Notes under the pieces: model-generated
The model's input: the letters and a program-made list of their open reading frames with translations, nothing else
Databases searched by the model: none
Told to the model about the DNA's origin: nothing
Assembly: GCA_008828725.1 (NCBI GenBank)
Contig: MEHQ01000218.1
Coordinates: forward strand, 1-64,000
Length of the DNA stretch: 64,000 nt
Source of the DNA: Saccharina japonica
Lineage: Eukaryota > Sar > Phaeophyceae > Laminariales > Laminariaceae
Direction of reading: 5' to 3'
Made by a program: the position numbers and the translations under genes
Shown: in pieces, positions 59,545 through 64,000 of the stretch
Layout of the letters: each line of letters opens with the position of its first letter
How positions within the stretch are numbered: position 1 is the stretch's first letter

Positions 59545-60600
59545 GATAATAGAGCCAGCGTCACCCGGGGACGATAGTGCCCCACCCCCGGATCATGAAT
59601 CCCTCCATGCATCTACAACTCCAACAATCCGGGGACCAAAACCAAGTCCCCCCTGAACGACACCGCCCCGGAAGGAGCGGAAACCCCAACCGCACTGGCT
59701 CTATCGCGGACTGGCTGGGGTAGCGTTGAGGGTGTACCACACGCGGGGAGGATAAGGTCCAATCGCGGATAATGAATCCTTCCTACATTACCACTCCAAA
59801 AAGTCGGGTATAAAACATGTGACCCCTAGGGTCGATACCGCCACGCACGGTATGGAAGCCCCAATCCCACTGGCTCCATCACTCGCTGAGGTTTGTGGAG
59901 CCAGCGCCACCCGGGGAGGGTAAAGAGCTATCCCTGGACCATAAACCCGTCTCTACATCTACAGCTTCGACAACACGGGGATGAAAACGGTCACCCCTCG
60001 AGTCGATACCGCCTTGCACGGTGTGCAAACCCAGACCCAACTGGCTCATAGCTGATTGGCTAGGATAGCTTTGAGGTTCCGCCACACGCGGGTAGGATAA
60101 GAGCCTATGCCGGGAGAATCAACTTTTGCATAAATATACAACTCCGACAGACCGGAGACGGAACAATGGTCCTCCGGGTTGATACCACCTCGCACGGTGT
60201 GGAAACCGCAACTCCACTGGCTCTAGCACTGATTGGCTGAGGTTCGGGGAGCCAACGCCACCCGGGGAGGAGAAAATTATCATCCCCGCTTCATAAACAC
60301 TTCCAAACATTTGCAAATCCAACACACCGCGAACGAAAATAGCGACCCCCCTGGTCGACACCGCCCTGGACAATGTGGAAACCCCGGCCCCGCCGGCCAG
60401 CCGCTGATTGGTCAGAGCTCGAAAATACAGCTAGCGCCACCCGGGGAGGATATGGATGGTTCCGTCCCCAGTCCCCAGATTCCACATCTACAACGCCAAC
60501 AGACCGGGGACGGAAACGGTGATTCCCCCGGATCGATAACGCTTTTTACGGTGTGGAAAGCCATGCTCCGGGTGCGCCATTGCCGGGATGAAGTTCGTGA
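59545..60600 (+). repeat. Diverged relative of the Helitron array, about 175-bp units
   Basis: The motifs CACCCGGGGA, CTACAACTCCAACA, GTCGATACCGCC and GTGTGGAAACCC recur about every 167-180 bases (near 59613, 59793, 59958, 60137, 60313 and 60486). The units lack the 40-bp GTTGCCCC hairpin segment of the 52.9-55.4 kb array and match its single left-most 179-bp unit in length. They are much more diverged from one another, so this looks like an older array. No Helitron ends were found around it. Confidence 0.8.
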
Positions 60601-61012
60601 AGCCGGCGTTCTTCGCCAATGGGAGCAAGAAGGTTCAGCATGTTCGTTAAACTCCACCTAATAGACCTTTTTTGTTTATGGAGTGGTTGTACATTGTCAG
60701 ATATTACGCTTTAACATATTCTCTACATGTGTTGAAGTTTATTGATTTAGGTTGCACCGCACTTGATCAAGTTGCACCGCGTATTTGTGTAAAGTATATT
60801 TTGAGATACGTACGAGTACACGTCTTCTCGGTCGTTTATCGACCTCAGTTCTTCGTCCGCCTACCCTGAGGTTGCGACGTGCCTCGTCTACAATTCTTTG
60901 GTTGGAACGACTAGCTCTACCTAGCGGCTCTACTGCATTGGCACAGGACGAGTGACCGCAGGTACATCATCAAGTTAATTTATCGTGAGTGAAGTTATTA
61001 AGTGAAAGACAT
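60601..61012. other. No gene seen
   Basis: AT-rich sequence containing two copies of TTGCACCGC (about 60752 and 60770). It may be the upstream region of the frame at 61257. Confidence 0.35.
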
Positions 61013-61016
61013 CAAG

Positions 61017-61150
61017 CATTGTACATTTGGTTCTCCTCTGTTATAACTGCAGCTGTGCAAGCATTGTACATTTGGTTCTCCTCTGTTATAACTGCAGCTG
61101 TGCTGTAAACATTGTACATTTGGTTCTCCTCTGTTATAACTGCAGCTGTG
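61017..61150 (+). repeat. Three tandem copies of a 42-45-bp motif
   Basis: CATTGTACATTTGGTTCTCC followed by TCTGTTATAACTGCAGCTGT occurs three times, starting at 61017, 61062 and 61110, with no substitution over the 40-base core. Spacers differ (45 and 48 bases). It lies about 110 bases upstream of the frame at 61257, so it could be a leader or promoter repeat. Confidence 0.95.
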
Positions 61151-61256
61151 GTATCACCCATACACACGCAGACGCCTGGTCTACTGCAGCACAGGATCCG
61201 TCCTTGCTGCCTGCTACACACGCGTAGCATATACGTCTACATTACACCGACAGGTT

Positions 61257-61805
61257 ATGAGCCTCGTTAACGCGAGGACCTGCAGTCTATTTGTCCACTC
61301 TCTTCTTGTTTTTTTGCTATTGCACAAAATTCCTGGAAAATCGGCGGATTCCAGTCGAACACATATGATTATCCTACGACATGCGCCCAGATTTAGCGGT
61401 GAACAGGCACACTGGGTAGAATACAAGGAAAAACTGGATGACGTCTTGTTCTTCCACAGCAGCACTCTCCGAGATATATTTCAGGGGCAAGCGCGGCGAG
61501 AGAAGTGCGTGCTTATACCAAACGATGTATCAGTGATACCATGGTACGTGCGAGAGCCTCTACGGTCAAGCTTCGAGGCGAAACCCCCCCCCGAGCAATG
61601 GAGAGGGATACCCGACAGAGAGGTCCAATGGGACGCAAGTATGGATGTCGCGCGAGAAGCAACAGAACTCGCAGGGCCCGTATCGCCTGCTGCACCGCCT
61701 GCAGGTTCTGTGATTGGACATATTGACCTATCCTTGCCCAATATGACCGATCCAACAATACAAAAGCGACCGAAACTAGTAAAAAAAACAAAAACAAAAA
61801 AGTAG
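61257..61805 (+). CDS. Unidentified 182-residue protein
   Basis: An uninterrupted frame from ATG to TAG. The N-terminus has a hydrophobic run (FVHSLLVFLLLHKI) that could be a signal peptide or membrane anchor. It is followed by FSGEQAHWVEYKEKLDDVLF, a Pro/Ala-rich part (GPVSPAAPPAGSVIG) and a Lys-rich tail (KRPKLVKKTKTKK). The FSG-W-EYKEKL phrase resembles the start of some retroelement Gag proteins, but this is weak. No recognised enzymatic motif. It may be a small lineage-specific gene or the first part of a mobile-element gene. The frame is the longest clean one within 10 kb. Confidence 0.35.
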   Translation: MSLVNARTCSLFVHSLLVFLLLHKIPGKSADSSRTHMIILRHAPRFSGEQAHWVEYKEKLDDVLFFHSSTLRDIFQGQARREKCVLIPNDVSVIPWYVREPLRSSFEAKPPPEQWRGIPDREVQWDASMDVAREATELAGPVSPAAPPAGSVIGHIDLSLPNMTDPTIQKRPKLVKKTKTKK

Positions 61806-63345
61806 GGCCGACAGTGAATGCCTTTGATTCAAATCCGGGGTTGAAAACACAGTGCACAATTCTCAAAATTGAACGGGGCATCGCAGAAACGGCATTTTTT
61901 TGTAATGACTTGGCTTAGTGTGTGGAATCGGTTTTGGTAATAACTCTTGATGGACGGCGAACTGGCCAATGAGACTTTCAACGCTCTTCTCCTTGTGTCT
62001 TCAGCACTGTATCCACTAAATTTTGTTTTGATTGGAAATTACGATTTTGATACGACGTGTGTGTCGAAAAGTTGGTGTTTTTGAGTTTTCGCGGATATCT
62101 CGGCGAGATCAAGTATGGAAAAACTAAAGCATCGCAATTTTCATGTACTTTTGTTTTTGCACAAGCAGTGGAATGTCAGGGTCAGTGTGATAAATTATGA
62201 ATTTCGGATGAGACTCTTGGCATTCCTTTCGAATTCTATGTTTGTTCATGTCGGATGGAATAATCCCAACTTCTTCCCTGCCCTACCCGAAGCATGGGTG
62301 CCGGCGTATGCCGGCACCCATACGGAGCCCTTGTATCCTTGTATCCCATCAATTTAGGTTTTCGGTACACTTTGGTGGCAAGATAACAGGCCAGTTGAAA
62401 CGAAACCAAAGGCCTTTTGTAGCGTCGAAATCCCTGCGACGCGTTCGTTATTGTATACACATAGTTCTCACCGGCGGGATAGCGGATGCCTCTGCCGCCA
62501 GTCCCCCCTTAGGCTTGGGCACTGCCCCGGCACGCTTGAGCATCGGGTTTTGATACGTGTCTCCCTGCGGACAATCGGTTGGGCGTAGTGGGAGTTGGAC
62601 GAGGGAGGGGGGTGGCGGGGTACAATATTGTTGCTGGCCTTAGTTATTTGGCTGTTGTCCACGCATCCCTTTCGGGACGAAGCATCGTTCCTGTTGCTAC
62701 TGTAGACACCTCGAATATTCGGGCGCTCATCGCGTGTTTTGCATACATTTCATTAAACGTGCTGCATGTTTTATCCCCTTTCTGTTTTGCCTTTTGTGGC
62801 CACCATCTATCGCCTAGGATAGCGATATATTTTTCGGTATCATCTAGCGCACAAAACTGCTCCATATCACATTCGTCTCTTTCCCTCATCTCCGACACAT
62901 CCCGTTTCTCGATGTGTATTTCACGTTCTTCCACAGTGTGAGTTATATTCTATATATTAATAGCACAAGGGCACATCTGTGCATCTTCCTATTCCTCCCA
63001 ACTACTGGTATACCTCTTTCTTTTTTGGCAGGTCCAGGTCCCCATGCGAAATTACAGATCCAGCGTTTTCCTGTAGTCCATTGGTCCGTGGCATTTGGCG
63101 TTAACTCTCATCTCCCTGTCTCTTCTCTTAGCCTCCCGTACATTTGAAAATTGTTTTCCCCCTTCCACCTTGTTTTTCAACGCTAGCATTTCCCCTTGTT
63201 TCTATCCTTTATTTTAGTTATGTCTTGTACACCCAAGCTTCTCCATGGACAGTACGAGCTGGTTTCAGCGACAGCCGGAAGTTTTCGTCGTCAATCGTTT
63301 GCGCCCTGATTGAAAAATTGGTGGACGACGGATTTTTCAGGCCGT
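61806..63345. other. No convincing gene
   Basis: A CCGGCGTATGCCGG hairpin lies near 62291 (GGGTGCCGGCGTATGCCGGCACCC, 12-base arms). Around 62593-62700 is the inverted partner of 57020-57112. Frames up to 120 codons (62579-62941) have no known domain. Confidence 0.35.
62593..62700 (-). repeat. Inverted repeat partner of 57020-57112
   Basis: Reverse-complement copy; see the entry at 57020 for shared motifs. A GAGGGAGGGGGGTGGCGGGG run at its low-coordinate end mirrors the C-rich run at the other copy. Confidence 0.65.
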
Positions 63346-63349
63346 TCGC

Positions 63350-64000
63350 GGGACATGACCCGACCCGTGGGTGCGGTCAGGAGGTGTTCAAAATGTTACA
63401 GGTCGGGTCGGGTGGGGTCATGAAGTGCTCAAAACCTCACGGGTCGGGTCAGGTCACGACCCGCGAGGAACGGCTCTCTCGCGGGTCTGACCAGCCTGAC
63501 CCGCGAGTTGTTTTCTGCTGACCCGCTGGGTGATCCGCGCATCCGACCCGCAAATCCTACACTTCAAAAACGTCCCGCTTTCTTGCCCAATATATTCTCT
63601 CATACCAGTGCTCAATCATACGGTTTTTGTATCATATTCAAACATTAAAACACCGCCAAAATATATTTACGCAAGTCGACATCCACCCATACCCAACACA
63701 GCCAGGCAATATATCGCTGCGGGGTGCAAAAATGGAGATTATTGTTTTCTGAAGTGTCGACCCACGGGCCGGATCTGCGGGTCGAACCCGCGGATCGCGA
63801 GGAATAGTCTCGCGGGTTGAGGTGACCCGGCCCGCGATTGATCCGTATCTCACAGGTCAGTCGGAACTTGTCAGGTCGGGTTGGGTCGGGTCGGGTAAGG
63901 AGGTATTCCAACTCTCACGGGTAAGGTCGGGTCGAGTCAACAATTTGCTTAATCGTACGGGTCGGATCGGGTCGAGTCAGGAGTTTTACAGATCTCACGG
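63350..64000. repeat. GGTCGGGTC-rich degenerate repeat, runs off the window
   Basis: Two dense patches, 63350-63560 and 63760-64000, are built of GGTCGGGTC, GACCCGCGAG and their complements, with motifs in both orientations. They flank an AT-rich 200 bases. A TCGCGGGTCTGACCAGCC phrase on the left and CTCGCGGGTTGAGGTGACCC on the right suggest a fold-back arrangement. The right end is outside the window. Confidence 0.7.

Noticed and set aside
59545-60600. A second Helitron around the older array
   Set aside because: No TC start of the right type and no CTRR end with a preceding hairpin were found at its borders.

Overview
The window looks like nuclear DNA of a eukaryote with an intron-bearing, repeat-rich genome of mixed base composition. 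The best guess is a stramenopile, most like a brown alga. The support is indirect: long reading frames are rare and look like exons of spliced genes; CAG/CTG, GTAC and CGAGTACTCG microsatellite patches are scattered throughout; an interstitial (GGGTTA)n tract matches the TTAGGG telomere type; and there are satellites, MITEs, a Helitron and a Ty3/Gypsy fossil. There are no bacterial operons, no rRNA genes, no CRISPR arrays and no convincing complete tRNA.

Only two host gene loci are well supported, both on the + strand. At 7.65-10.54 kb a secreted-type protein is read from two exons: a (TTAPP)n mucin-like linker plus a short cysteine-rich module, then a von Willebrand D-like domain. The two exons join in frame to give CGDPHM, across an intron of about 1.65 kb that is mostly filled by a repeat. 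At 46.79-50.09 kb a soluble N-terminal exon joins in phase 0, across a 1.66 kb intron, to an exon with about six hydrophobic segments. This second gene belongs to no family I recognise. A 182-residue frame at 61.26 kb is a third, weaker candidate.

Most of the rest is repeats. 0-7 kb: a segmental duplication with a GC-rich insert, a 0.7 kb fold-back MITE and small local duplications. 11.0 kb: a 115 bp MITE. 12.1-15.8 kb: a satellite with a unit of about 0.4 kb. About 15.95-24.34 kb: a decayed Ty3/Gypsy element on the - strand that unusually carries a NADAR (YbiA-like) domain ahead of the protease, and which holds a MITE and a telomere-type tract. 24.35-32.6 kb: a tandem array of about 31 units of 263 bp whose leftmost unit is inverted. 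35 kb and 7 kb: two opposite-strand copies of a repeat with a conserved short reading frame. 39.5, 20.0 and 46.0 kb: three members of one MITE family. 40.9-41.75 kb: an inverted minisatellite. 42.8-45.0 kb: two further copies, one inverted, of the repeat found in the first gene's intron. 52.57-55.50 kb: a non-autonomous Helitron with clear ends, packed with a dimeric higher-order tandem array; a diverged relative of that array lies at 59.5-60.6 kb. The last 650 bases are a GGTCGGGTC-rich repeat running off the end.

The most notable observations are the NADAR domain inside a retroelement, the Helitron with an alternating A/B satellite in which each unit carries a perfect hairpin, the 4-bp-TSD MITE family, and the small conserved frame in a dispersed repeat. 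All calls come from reading the sequence by eye; no database search or splice prediction was run.
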